A DNA stretch of 64,000 bases from Bacteroides caccae (GTDB lineage Bacteria > Bacteroidota > Bacteroidia > Bacteroidales > Bacteroidaceae). The stretch covers positions 2,170,001 through 2,234,000 of the forward strand of contig NZ_CP022412.2 of assembly GCF_002222615.2 (NCBI RefSeq). The letters run 5' to 3'. Below, piece after piece: positions 44,599 to 52,603 of this stretch (position 1 is its first letter; every line of letters starts with the position of its first letter). Below the pieces are notes generated by a model that ran no database searches, was not told the origin of the DNA, and saw only the letters and a list, made by a program, of their open reading frames with translations. Made by a program: the position numbers and the translations under genes.

Positions 44599-46197
44599 AT
44601 GATGAAAAAGAACTATATTCATATATACTTATTGGGGTTACTGTTGCTTTCGGTTGCATGTACCGGAAAATTCCGTGAGTTTAATACCGACCAGTCCGGC
44701 ATTACAGATGAAGATCTGATAATTGACGACAATGGTTACGGAATCCGTTTAGGGATTATTCAGCAGGGTATTTACTTTAACTATGATTATGGCAAAGGCA
44801 AGAACTGGCCTTTCCAATTGACACAGAACTTGAACGCAGATATGTTCAGCGGATATATGCACGATGCCAAACCATTGAACGGAGGTTCTCATAATTCCGA
44901 TTATAATATGCAGGACGGTTGGAACAGTGCGATGTGGACACACATGTATTCGTATATTTTCCCTCAGATTTACCAGTCAGAGAATGCAACCCGTGATACA
45001 CATCCTGCTTTATTCGGTATTACGAAAATTCTGAAAGTGGAAGCGATGCACCGTGTGACGGATTATTACGGACCTATTATCTACAAGAATTTTGCAGATG
45101 CAGGGAAGCATTACCGTCCTGATACGCAGAAGGAAGTTTATTATGAGTTTTTTAACGAACTTGATTCTGCCGTTGTCGCTCTTACCAGTTATGTGGAAGC
45201 AAATCCGGAATCTAATGGATTCTCCCGTTTCGATATTCTGCTGGACGGCAGATATTCTTCGTGGATTAAGTTTGCCAATTCCTTGCGTATGCGGCTGGCG
45301 ATGAGAATTTCTGCTGTCGAGCCGGATAAGGCATGTGTTGAATTTCAGGAAGGGCTTAACAATGAATACGGTGTCTTTGAAGCCGAAACGGAACGGGTGG
45401 CTGTCTCCACCAAGTCCGGGTATACTAACCCGTTGGGAGAACTCAACCTTGTTTGGAACGAGACTTATATGAGTGCTTCCATGGAATCGATTCTGACTGG
45501 ATATGACGACCCGCGTATTGCTGTCTATTTCGCACCTTGTACCGACGAACAGTTTAAAAACACATATCGCGGTATCCGTCAGGGGACGTGCTTTTCGCAT
45601 TCTCATTATGCCGGATTGTCAAAACTGACCGTAACGCAAACAACGGACGCTCCTTTGATGACTTCATCGGAAATTTGGTTCCTGCGTGCCGAAGCTGCTT
45701 TGCGCGGGTGGACGGACGAAGATGAAGAAAGCTGCTATCGAAACGGAGTAATAACTTCCTTTCATCAAAATGGAATTTATCAGGTGGAAGATTATCTGAA
45801 CAGCGAACGAATAGCTTTCGATTTTGAAGATACGTATGATAACGGCAACAATATCGAAGCCCGTTGTAAAGTATCACCAAAGTGGGATTCCGAAGCTGAT
45901 AAAGAGATAAAACTGGAAAGGATTATCACGCAGAAGTGGATTGCCATGTTTCCCGAAGGTTGTGAAGCATGGGCAGAACAGCGTCGTACGGGCTATCCCC
46001 GTTTGTTCCCGGTGCGTTATAACCATAGCCAAAACGGATGTATTGATACGGAAATTATGGTACGCCGTCTCAACTTCCCCGGCACATTGCAAACGGAAGA
46101 TCCCGACCAGTATCTTGCTCTTGTAGAAACCTTGGGAGATCCTGATGACGGAGGTACACGACTTTGGTGGGATGTAGAAAGTAATGGCTTGGACTAA
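44599..46197 (+). CDS. SusD/RagB-like outer-membrane lipoprotein (SusD-like 2 type)
   Basis: A 532-aa lipoprotein (lipobox VAC21, LLLSVAC). The sequence ACTGKFREFNTDQSGITDEDL and LRMRLAMRISAVEPDKA are typical of the SusD-like 2/RagB group, which is associated with amino-acid, peptide or nucleobase SusC systems as well as glycans. It binds the ligand and caps the SusC barrel. It lies 14 bp after susC with a GGGAGGAG ribosome-binding-like sequence; the ATG may be at 44599 or 44602. No surface glycan-binding protein follows. Confidence 0.92.
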   Translation: MMKKNYIHIYLLGLLLLSVACTGKFREFNTDQSGITDEDLIIDDNGYGIRLGIIQQGIYFNYDYGKGKNWPFQLTQNLNADMFSGYMHDAKPLNGGSHNSDYNMQDGWNSAMWTHMYSYIFPQIYQSENATRDTHPALFGITKILKVEAMHRVTDYYGPIIYKNFADAGKHYRPDTQKEVYYEFFNELDSAVVALTSYVEANPESNGFSRFDILLDGRYSSWIKFANSLRMRLAMRISAVEPDKACVEFQEGLNNEYGVFEAETERVAVSTKSGYTNPLGELNLVWNETYMSASMESILTGYDDPRIAVYFAPCTDEQFKNTYRGIRQGTCFSHSHYAGLSKLTVTQTTDAPLMTSSEIWFLRAEAALRGWTDEDEESCYRNGVITSFHQNGIYQVEDYLNSERIAFDFEDTYDNGNNIEARCKVSPKWDSEADKEIKLERIITQKWIAMFPEGCEAWAEQRRTGYPRLFPVRYNHSQNGCIDTEIMVRRLNFPGTLQTEDPDQYLALVETLGDPDDGGTRLWWDVESNGLD

Positions 46198-46237
46198 AAA
46201 TCTGTTGTAAGAATGTGTATATGTGTGCCGATTTAAC

Positions 46238-46245
46238 TAATTTTG
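46238..46245 (+). promoter_or_regulatory. -7 promoter box TAATTTTG before the DUF5020 gene
   Basis: Exact TAnnTTTG match, 24 bp before the ATG at 46270, suggesting a separate promoter for DUF5020 and the permease in addition to read-through from susCD. Confidence 0.5.
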
Positions 46246-46269
46246 CACCTTCATTTAAACACATTCGTC

Positions 46270-46977
46270 ATGAAAACAATCATCTCTACTATTTTTCTGT
46301 GTGTATTGCTTTCTTTTATACCGGAACTGCGGGCACAAAACATACAGTTACATTACGACTTTGGCCGTTCTTTGTATGACAAAGATTTGAAAGAACGTCC
46401 TTTGTTAACGTCTACTGTCGAGAAGTTTCATCCCGACACGTGGGGAAGTACTTATTTCTTTGTCGATATGGACTATACCTCTGAGGGGGTTGCCTCCGCC
46501 TATTGGGAGATAGCCCGTGAAGTAAAATTCTGGAAAGGACCTTTCTCTGCACATCTTGAATATAATGGTGGACTGGCAAAAGGATTCTCTTACAAAAACG
46601 CTTACTTGGCAGGAGCTACTTATACCTATAACAATGCTTCTTTTTCCAAAGGCTTCTCTTTGACAGCCATGTACAAATATATCCAGAAGCATAAATCACC
46701 TAACAATTTCCAGTTGACCGGAACATGGTATGTCAACTTCTGCAATAATCTGCTTACTTTCTCCGGATTTGCCGACTGGTGGCGTGAGGAAACCGATTAC
46801 GGAAAAACGGTCTTCCTTACCGAACCGCAATTTTGGGTAAATCTGAACCGCATCAAAGGAATAAACAAACACTTTAATCTAAGTGTAGGTTCCGAAGTGG
46901 AAGTAAGTAATAACTTCGGTGGTCGTGACGGATTCTATGTAATTCCGACTCTAGCCCTGAAATGGACATTGAATTAA
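46270..46977 (+). CDS. DUF5020 family protein (Tsx-like outer-membrane channel candidate)
   Basis: From the ATG at 46270 the protein is 235 aa with a signal peptide (to LRAQ). It consists of alternating amphipathic beta strands (LHYDFGRSLYDKDLKERPL, TYFFVDMDYTSEG) and ends with aromatic ALKWTLN, as in outer-membrane beta barrels. The family is DUF5020, which I recall as related to nucleoside-specific Tsx channels. It is placed between susD and a purine permease, consistent with passage of nucleosides or bases. Role is inferred. Confidence 0.75.
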   Translation: MKTIISTIFLCVLLSFIPELRAQNIQLHYDFGRSLYDKDLKERPLLTSTVEKFHPDTWGSTYFFVDMDYTSEGVASAYWEIAREVKFWKGPFSAHLEYNGGLAKGFSYKNAYLAGATYTYNNASFSKGFSLTAMYKYIQKHKSPNNFQLTGTWYVNFCNNLLTFSGFADWWREETDYGKTVFLTEPQFWVNLNRIKGINKHFNLSVGSEVEVSNNFGGRDGFYVIPTLALKWTLN

Positions 46978-47001
46978 TTTATTGAATACATCAATTATTG
47001 G

Positions 47002-48318
47002 ATGAAAACAGATTTAATTTACGGTGTAGAAGACCGTCCTCCTTTTAAGGAAGCCTTGTTTGCAGCCTTGCAACATTTACTGGCCATTTTTGTAGCCATA
47101 ATAACACCTCCTCTTATCATAGCAAGTGCCTTGAAACTGGATGTAGAAAAGACGGGCTTTCTTGTTTCCATGTCCTTGTTCGCTTCGGGAGTTTCCACTT
47201 TCGTACAATGCCGTCGTTTCGGTCCGGTGGGGGCGGGACTGCTCTGTATTCAGGGAACAAGTTTTTCCTTTATCGGTCCTATCATAGCCACGGGATTAGT
47301 AGGTGGATTACCGTTGATTTTCGGTTCCTGTATGGCTGCCGCTCCGATTGAAATGATTGTCAGCCGTACATTCAAATATCTTCGCAACATCATCACTCCG
47401 TTGGTGTCCGGCATTGTCGTACTGCTTATCGGATTGAGCCTGATAAAGGTCGGCATCGTATCTTGTAGCGGCGGATATTCGGCAATGGATAACGGTACTT
47501 TCGGTTCGTGGGAAAACCTGTCTATCGCAGCATTGGTATTATTGAGCGTATTGTTTTTCAATCGTTGCAGAAACAAATACCTGCGCATGAGCTCTATCGT
47601 GCTCGGTCTTTGTTTGGGTTATGGATTGGCTTTTGCTTTGGGAAAAGTAGATATGAGTTCGCTGAATGTTGAAATGCTGATGAGCTTTAATATCCCTCAA
47701 CCTTTTAAATATGGTGTTGAATTCAATGTTTCGTCTTTTATTGCCATTGGTTTAGTTTATTTGATAACTGCCATTGAAGCAACAGGCGACGTGACTGCCA
47801 ACTCCATGATTTCCGGTCTTCCGATCGAGGGTGATTCATATCTAAAACGTGTTTCCGGCGGTGTCATGGCAGACGGGTTCAATTCCTTTCTTGCCGGAGT
47901 CTTCAATTCCTTTCCGAACTCAATCTTTGCCCAAAATAATGGTATTATCCAACTGACCGGAGTGGCCAGCCGCTATGTGGGTTATTACATTGCCGCAATG
48001 CTTGTCTTGTTGGGGTTATTCCCCATTGTAGGAGCCGTATTCTCTTTAATGCCCGATCCCGTATTGGGTGGTGCAACCTTACTGATGTTCGGTACCGTAG
48101 CAGCTGCAGGAATCCGTATTATTTCGTCCCAGGAAATAGGGCGTAAAGAGACATTGGTATTGGCAGTCAGCCTCTCCTTAGGACTGGGTGTAGAATTAAT
48201 GCCGGATGTCTTGAAACAGGCTCCGGAAGCGATACGAAGCATATTTTCTTCAGGAATCACCACCGGAGGCCTTACTGCAATTATTGCGAATGTCGTAATA
48301 CGCGTAAAAGAGAACTAA
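47002..48318 (+). CDS. NCS2 family purine permease (xanthine/urate type)
   Basis: A 438-aa inner-membrane transporter with about 12-14 helices. Two family markers are intact: ALQHLLAIF in the first helix and the nucleobase-ascorbate signature QNNGIIQLTGVASR (~313-326), closely resembling the XanQ/YgfO version. A Glu in YLITAIEATGDVTANS lies in the helix that binds purine rings. It probably cotransports xanthine, uric acid or another purine with protons or sodium. It starts 24 bp after the DUF5020 gene; its stop overlaps by 4 bp the convergent KamA-like gene. Confidence 0.9.
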   Translation: MKTDLIYGVEDRPPFKEALFAALQHLLAIFVAIITPPLIIASALKLDVEKTGFLVSMSLFASGVSTFVQCRRFGPVGAGLLCIQGTSFSFIGPIIATGLVGGLPLIFGSCMAAAPIEMIVSRTFKYLRNIITPLVSGIVVLLIGLSLIKVGIVSCSGGYSAMDNGTFGSWENLSIAALVLLSVLFFNRCRNKYLRMSSIVLGLCLGYGLAFALGKVDMSSLNVEMLMSFNIPQPFKYGVEFNVSSFIAIGLVYLITAIEATGDVTANSMISGLPIEGDSYLKRVSGGVMADGFNSFLAGVFNSFPNSIFAQNNGIIQLTGVASRYVGYYIAAMLVLLGLFPIVGAVFSLMPDPVLGGATLLMFGTVAAAGIRIISSQEIGRKETLVLAVSLSLGLGVELMPDVLKQAPEAIRSIFSSGITTGGLTAIIANVVIRVKEN

Positions 48319-50453
48319 CTTGGCGTAATACTTAAATTACTCATCTTTTCTGTCGTTCGGAAGGGGAAAGCAGGATACTCGTAAAGACTGAAGCGAGGTT
48401 CGGTTTCCCCTTTCGTATAGCTCCATATTGAAGCATAATCTTCCGGGTCTTCCCCCATTTTTCCTAATTGGCGTAGATAAGCAGCCAATGACTTATTCTC
48501 TACGATATAAATTTGTCCCATTTGATTGATAATCGGACTATGATGCCGTGTACCGTCGTGTTCGAAACATAGGATACGTTTTCCTTCTTCCGTAAGTCCT
48601 ACTAACTGAAAAGTCATACTTTTACCGATAGCCGGCAGATTCAGCACACTGCGATCGGTAGCAAGGAAGGGCAGGCGATGTTTTCTCATGAAACGTCTTA
48701 GTTGCTTGGCAACATCCTCTTGTGTTTCAATATCCGCACCTACTTTCGTTTCCAGTATCCTGTACAGTTCTTCCGCTTGTTCCGGAGTCATTTGACCATA
48801 TATCTTTTCTTCCTGTTGTTCTTGCATTGAACGACTGTTCGGTGCGAATACTGCATAATTTTCATTGAATCCTTTTACAGAGAAAGTATAGTAACATACA
48901 ACTCCCAATGAATTAAGTACCTGTCGGAGTCGTGTCGTATGTCCCCGGCGCGAAGCAGCCACCGTATACACTAACTGGTTCGTAATGATCCACCCCGCAG
49001 AAAGGATTTTCCGGATTGCCTCTTTCGCTTCGGGGGTCACCTCTAGCGGTGTTTGAAAATGGGTCTGAATAATAAACTGCTTGACACCAATTGCTGAAGC
49101 CTTTTCTTTAAATTCGCGTAGAATTTCAACCAGTTCATCATTAATACGCATTGGCAGATAAGCCAATAACCGTGATCCCAACCGTACCCGTTGCAGTTCT
49201 GCATACTTCTCTCCTTCGGGCCTTTCAAGATTTGCTCTCTGCTTGCGGACTGCCATTCGATACACTGCTTCCAGTATATGTCGTAGTGTCTTATTCTGGC
49301 TCATCAATGCATCACCACCCGTTATGAGAATATCCCGTAATTGTGTATCCTCTTCAAAGTAAGTCATCAACCGGCGCAATTTGCGGTCCCATGATTCCTT
49401 CGGGCGTAAAGTCTCAAATTCGAAATTTAGCCGTTCGCTTTGGAAGTCATACATACGTTGGCAAGAAGCACAAAGCCCGCCGCAAGCCCGTCCCATTGTA
49501 TCGGGAATAAGAATTGCCACCTCCGGATAGCGTCGATGAATATTATGTCCGTCCGGTAAAATCCACCCCGCAGCATTCGGTTTTCCCGCCTCTACAATAT
49601 CTTCCTTTTCCCATGCACGAATATTTCCATACGTTTCTACCAATCGTGGTGAATAAAGAATATAACTTCGGATTGCCTCGTCATTATACCCGTATCCCGT
49701 CACATTAAGTAACGATAAATAATAAGGAGTGGCAAAAAAAGGCATCCCTTTTTTACGGGCACGGTAGAGTAGATACATTGTTTCCGAAGAAAGCGAGTTT
49801 CCCAGAAAACGGTTCAGCTCTCCCGGACTTTTTACCGCCATTGCCAAGTGAAAACGAAAATCATTCCACCATTCGCTCACCAACCGGTATTTCTCCTCAT
49901 AACTCATTCCCTCCTCAAAATGAAAACGAACTGAAGGTTTCGACTTCCTGTTTTCAATCTTCTGAATCAGTAAATGTAACATTCTCTCCTTGTTTTCATC
50001 GCGAATCTCTCTCACCTCTTCGTCCAGTCCGGTTTCCCAGCGGTCATTTCTGCTCTTGATACGTTGAGGTGAAGGTAGAGGAACCGTTTCTTCTTTCAGC
50101 CTTTTGAACAGCTGAAACAATTCAATAAACAAATCCGTCGGCATTTCCATATTTTCCAGCGTTTCCGTCAGAAACTTGTAGAGCAGTCGAATAGTCTGTA
50201 CTGACATATCCTGTCCCGTAGACAGTTCATGGACATGCTGTCCATCATAATGGAGTAAGAGTCGAATTTGCTCCCTCGCCTCCTTCGCAGTATCACTCTT
50301 TATATCACAAGTTTCCGAAAAAGTCAGTAATTCAGCCTTAAAGTCCTCAACAGTAGTACTTTTTTCCGCTATCTCCACTAGTTCCGGTAGCTCTTGATTA
50401 AAGATTTGTTTCAACTGTGAAAAAGTAAGTATAAGCAATTTCTTTTGTTTCAT
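48315..50453 (-). CDS. KamA family radical SAM protein (lysine 2,3-aminomutase-like) with long N-terminal extension
   Basis: A 712-aa protein. The radical SAM cluster motif is ACGGLCASCQRM (CxxxCxxC, ~310-320), followed by RKLRRLMTYFEEDTQLRDILITGGDALMS, characteristic of the lysine 2,3-aminomutase group, and the C-terminal QTHFQTPLEVTPEA. Classical aminomutases are about 420 residues; here ~200 residues precede the core and ~100 follow it, with no assigned domain. It may be an aminomutase or an EpmB-related protein with different substrate. Conserved Lys for PLP cannot be confirmed by eye. Single gene convergent with the permease. Confidence 0.8.
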   Translation of the reverse strand: MKQKKLLILTFSQLKQIFNQELPELVEIAEKSTTVEDFKAELLTFSETCDIKSDTAKEAREQIRLLLHYDGQHVHELSTGQDMSVQTIRLLYKFLTETLENMEMPTDLFIELFQLFKRLKEETVPLPSPQRIKSRNDRWETGLDEEVREIRDENKERMLHLLIQKIENRKSKPSVRFHFEEGMSYEEKYRLVSEWWNDFRFHLAMAVKSPGELNRFLGNSLSSETMYLLYRARKKGMPFFATPYYLSLLNVTGYGYNDEAIRSYILYSPRLVETYGNIRAWEKEDIVEAGKPNAAGWILPDGHNIHRRYPEVAILIPDTMGRACGGLCASCQRMYDFQSERLNFEFETLRPKESWDRKLRRLMTYFEEDTQLRDILITGGDALMSQNKTLRHILEAVYRMAVRKQRANLERPEGEKYAELQRVRLGSRLLAYLPMRINDELVEILREFKEKASAIGVKQFIIQTHFQTPLEVTPEAKEAIRKILSAGWIITNQLVYTVAASRRGHTTRLRQVLNSLGVVCYYTFSVKGFNENYAVFAPNSRSMQEQQEEKIYGQMTPEQAEELYRILETKVGADIETQEDVAKQLRRFMRKHRLPFLATDRSVLNLPAIGKSMTFQLVGLTEEGKRILCFEHDGTRHHSPIINQMGQIYIVENKSLAAYLRQLGKMGEDPEDYASIWSYTKGETEPRFSLYEYPAFPFRTTEKMSNLSITPS

Positions 50454-50530
50454 AAGCGATCTATTTCTTTTTGTAGGTTCATAAATAAGGATGATGCGTC
50501 AATTTTCATAGAGCCTATAAAGATAACAAA

Positions 50531-50559
50531 AAAAGCGGAGGAACAAAACCTCCGCTTTT
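50531..50559 (-). terminator. Terminator downstream of the 210-aa gene
   Basis: An 11-bp perfect stem AAAAGCGGAGG with its complement, loop AACAAAA; T-runs exist on both strands (eight A residues precede it). Confidence 0.85.
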
Positions 50560-50612
50560 TCTATCGTTCAATTCTTTACGAATCTTTTTTTCTTTCTAAC
50601 ATTTCGGACAGA

Positions 50613-51245
50613 CTATTTTTTCGTCTCCGTGTCGTCGTTCTTCCGTTTCGGTTCTTTCTTGGCGAGAAGAACGATATTGTAAACATAATCCGTCATCCAT
50701 TGTTCGGAGTATCCGAGACGTTCTTTGTACTGACGGACAGCCATAGCCGTCTTGTGCACGTCGTCAGCCTTCCATACCGTTTTGGTACATACGTCATGAA
50801 CCGTTTTCTGCGTCATTCCATACAGTGCCTTTTTGAAGATAGACGGCATACGGAATTTCCACTGCATCAAGTTACCCATTAACATCATCAGGTCATTCGA
50901 GAACCCCTGATACATAAATAAGTAAGATTGGATATCATTCTGTGTGCGGCAATTACGTTTTACGGATGCATCGATTTCTTTGAAGAAATTATCGTTCAGT
51001 CCGTAGTCCTGCATCAGCATTTTGCGTGAGGCGGACTTCTCACCCAGTCCCAGTTTACCGTTTTGTGTAGGCACTTTAAACAGACGTTTGAAGTTAGCCA
51101 CGTCCGGCAAAAAGCGGATATTGGTGATACCAAGGTTTGTGGCGATAACTGACTGGAAATAAACCCGGGTCAGTGATATGAAATCTTCTACATTGCCGAC
51201 TTTTGTTTCATCGGATTTTTTCTTGAATAAACCAAATAAGCCCAT
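50613..51245 (-). CDS. Conserved-looking 210-aa protein of unknown function
   Basis: I do not recognise this 210-aa protein. It begins MGLFGLFKKKSDETK, like many small cytosolic Bacteroidales proteins with an N-terminal LFGLFKK patch, is helix-rich and basic (pI likely high), and ends in a KKEPKRKNDDTETKK tail. There is no signal peptide or membrane segment. The gene has its own promoter (TTG-N20-TACCTTTG at 51333-51363) and its own terminator, so it is a monocistronic unit. Confidence 0.75.
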   Translation of the reverse strand: MGLFGLFKKKSDETKVGNVEDFISLTRVYFQSVIATNLGITNIRFLPDVANFKRLFKVPTQNGKLGLGEKSASRKMLMQDYGLNDNFFKEIDASVKRNCRTQNDIQSYLFMYQGFSNDLMMLMGNLMQWKFRMPSIFKKALYGMTQKTVHDVCTKTVWKADDVHKTAMAVRQYKERLGYSEQWMTDYVYNIVLLAKKEPKRKNDDTETKK

Positions 51246-51332
51246 TGTTATATTAATGATTATATTATTTACAAATTACTATTTGAATGAGTGGAAGGTG
51301 TGTCCCCTGACTCCCACATGGCAATTTGTGTG

Positions 51333-51363
51333 CAAAGGTACAAAAACAGTTGGGTTTCACCAA
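51333..51363 (-). promoter_or_regulatory. Promoter of the 210-aa gene
   Basis: Minus-strand TTG at 51361-51363, a 20-bp spacer and an exact -7 box TACCTTTG at 51333-51340; the leader is ~80 nt. Confidence 0.65.
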
Positions 51364-51461
51364 CATTCCAAGTCCTTTTCGATGTCCGGCATTATCTCTT
51401 TTTTGTTGGGCGAGTTGTACACTGTTGGCGGAACCGTCCAAATATCCGGTATTTTTTGTGG

Positions 51462-52109
51462 TTATTCGTTCTTAATTCGGAAGTAAAACTTATGATTTTC
51501 GAATACAGGTTCCACAATATCATAACGGACAAATTTGGCCAACAGATGTTCGGCGGCCCGGCGGGAAAGTCCCGTTCGGCGGCAGTAGCGGTTGAGTGAG
51601 AGTAAGTTACCTTGTTCCAGTTGGTCGAGCAAGAGTTGTTCCCGTTCGGTATAACGGATCAGTTCTCCCCGTGGACTGTCGCTTTGTTGCCATACACGGA
51701 GGTGGATAGGAGTTGCCAGTATATTTTCATCTTTGATGCGGAGGTAGGCGAGAGGCTTTCCGTTTTCGTCTTTGGCGTATACCGGTTTGTGGGGTGTTTC
51801 CTCAATGGTAGCTACTAATACTTGCCGGCCTTCCACTATATATGTCTGCATGGTATATTCCACTTCGGGGATACAGTAAAGTTGTGCGGCAGCTTCAATC
51901 ATATATTTCTCTTCTTCGGAGCGTACGCCTGCTATTTTTCCGTTGTCTTTCACGCCGATAAGCAATCGTCCTCCGTCGGTGTTTGCAAAGGCCGATAATG
52001 TTTTGGCTATTTTGCGTGCGTCGGAAATTTCAAATTTGAAATCCTGTTGCTGATGCTCTCCTTCAGCAATCAATGCATGTATATAATCGGTATCTGTAAG
52101 CAGTTTCAT
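51462..52109 (-). CDS. AlbA_2 (Schlafen) domain ATP-binding protein
   Basis: A 215-aa cytosolic protein. The AlbA_2 domain is obvious: EHQQQDFKFEISDARKIAKTLSAFANTDGGRLLIGVKDNGKI (~20-60), followed by EYTMQTYIVEGRQVLVATI and TPHKPVYAKDENGKPLAYLRI. The C-terminal part (~140-215) looks like a winged helix for DNA binding (LSLNRYCRRTGLSRRAAEHLL). Members are often putative transcriptional regulators or nucleic-acid proteins. An exact -7 box lies 5 bp before the ATG. Confidence 0.82.
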   Translation of the reverse strand: MKLLTDTDYIHALIAEGEHQQQDFKFEISDARKIAKTLSAFANTDGGRLLIGVKDNGKIAGVRSEEEKYMIEAAAQLYCIPEVEYTMQTYIVEGRQVLVATIEETPHKPVYAKDENGKPLAYLRIKDENILATPIHLRVWQQSDSPRGELIRYTEREQLLLDQLEQGNLLSLNRYCRRTGLSRRAAEHLLAKFVRYDIVEPVFENHKFYFRIKNE

Positions 52110-52114
52110 GGCTA

Positions 52115-52122
52115 CAAAGGTA
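52115..52122 (-). promoter_or_regulatory. -7 box TACCTTTG abutting the AlbA_2 start codon
   Basis: Minus-strand exact match with only five bases before ATG, again suggesting a leaderless transcript. Confidence 0.5.
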
Positions 52123-52215
52123 GGTAAAAATGATGAAAAGCCTTTTTTTTAGGTATTTTTCAAAGATTATTTCAAAAAAAATATTGTTTTTATGCGTTTA
52201 TTTCGGGAAACAGTG

Positions 52216-52223
52216 TATTTTTG
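52216..52223 (+). promoter_or_regulatory. -7 promoter box TATTTTTG before the Hc1-like gene
   Basis: Exact TAnnTTTG box, 32 bp before the ATG at 52256, in an AT-rich upstream region; no clear -33 element. Confidence 0.5.
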
Positions 52224-52255
52224 CGACACATTATTAACGAAAAAATAAAAGGATT

Positions 52256-52432
52256 ATGAAAGAATTGGTAGAAAAGGTAGCAGCTCTTTATGCTGACTTC
52301 TCAAAAGATGCTAACGCTCAGATTGAAAACGGTAACAAGGCAGCAGGAACTCGCGCTCGTAAGGCTTCTCTGGACATTGAAAAAGCAATGAAAGAATTCC
52401 GTAAAGCATCTTTAGAAGCTTCTAAAAAATAA
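52256..52432 (+). CDS. Histone H1-like Hc1 family small protein
   Basis: A 58-aa Lys/Ala-rich protein (MKELVEKVAALYADFSKDA; AAGTRARKASLDIEKAMKEF; ending KASLEASKK) with few bulky residues, consistent with the Bacteroidetes Hc1-like family recalled as histone H1-like. It is expected to bind DNA through its basic C-terminal half. Codon use is strongly biased (GAA, AAA, GCT), as in abundant proteins. It has a promoter box upstream and a terminator downstream, so it is monocistronic and probably highly expressed. Confidence 0.8.
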   Translation: MKELVEKVAALYADFSKDANAQIENGNKAAGTRARKASLDIEKAMKEFRKASLEASKK

Positions 52433-52468
52433 TATTAGAAGTCTGCTAAGATATTAGAAAGCAAGGAG

Positions 52469-52503
52469 AGGGTATATCCATTCGGGTATGCCCTTTTTCT
52501 ATT
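52469..52503 (+). terminator. Terminator of the Hc1-like gene
   Basis: AGGGTATA at 52469-52476 pairs with TATGCCCT at 52487-52494, followed by a T-run TTTTCTATTTTT. Confidence 0.8.
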
Positions 52504-52566
52504 TTTGGCAACCAATCTTTTAATTGTTTTTGCATGGATAGTTACTATTATTTAGGTAGAAAGGTG

Positions 52567-52574
52567 TATCTTTG
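52567..52574 (+). promoter_or_regulatory. -7 promoter box TATCTTTG before the AAA-ATPase-like gene
   Basis: Exact -7 consensus. Transcription would begin near 52581, so the ATG at 52604 is the right start and the upstream GTG at 52574 is not. Confidence 0.55.
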
Positions 52575-52603
52575 TGTGTGGCAACCTCAAAAATTATAAA
52601 TAT

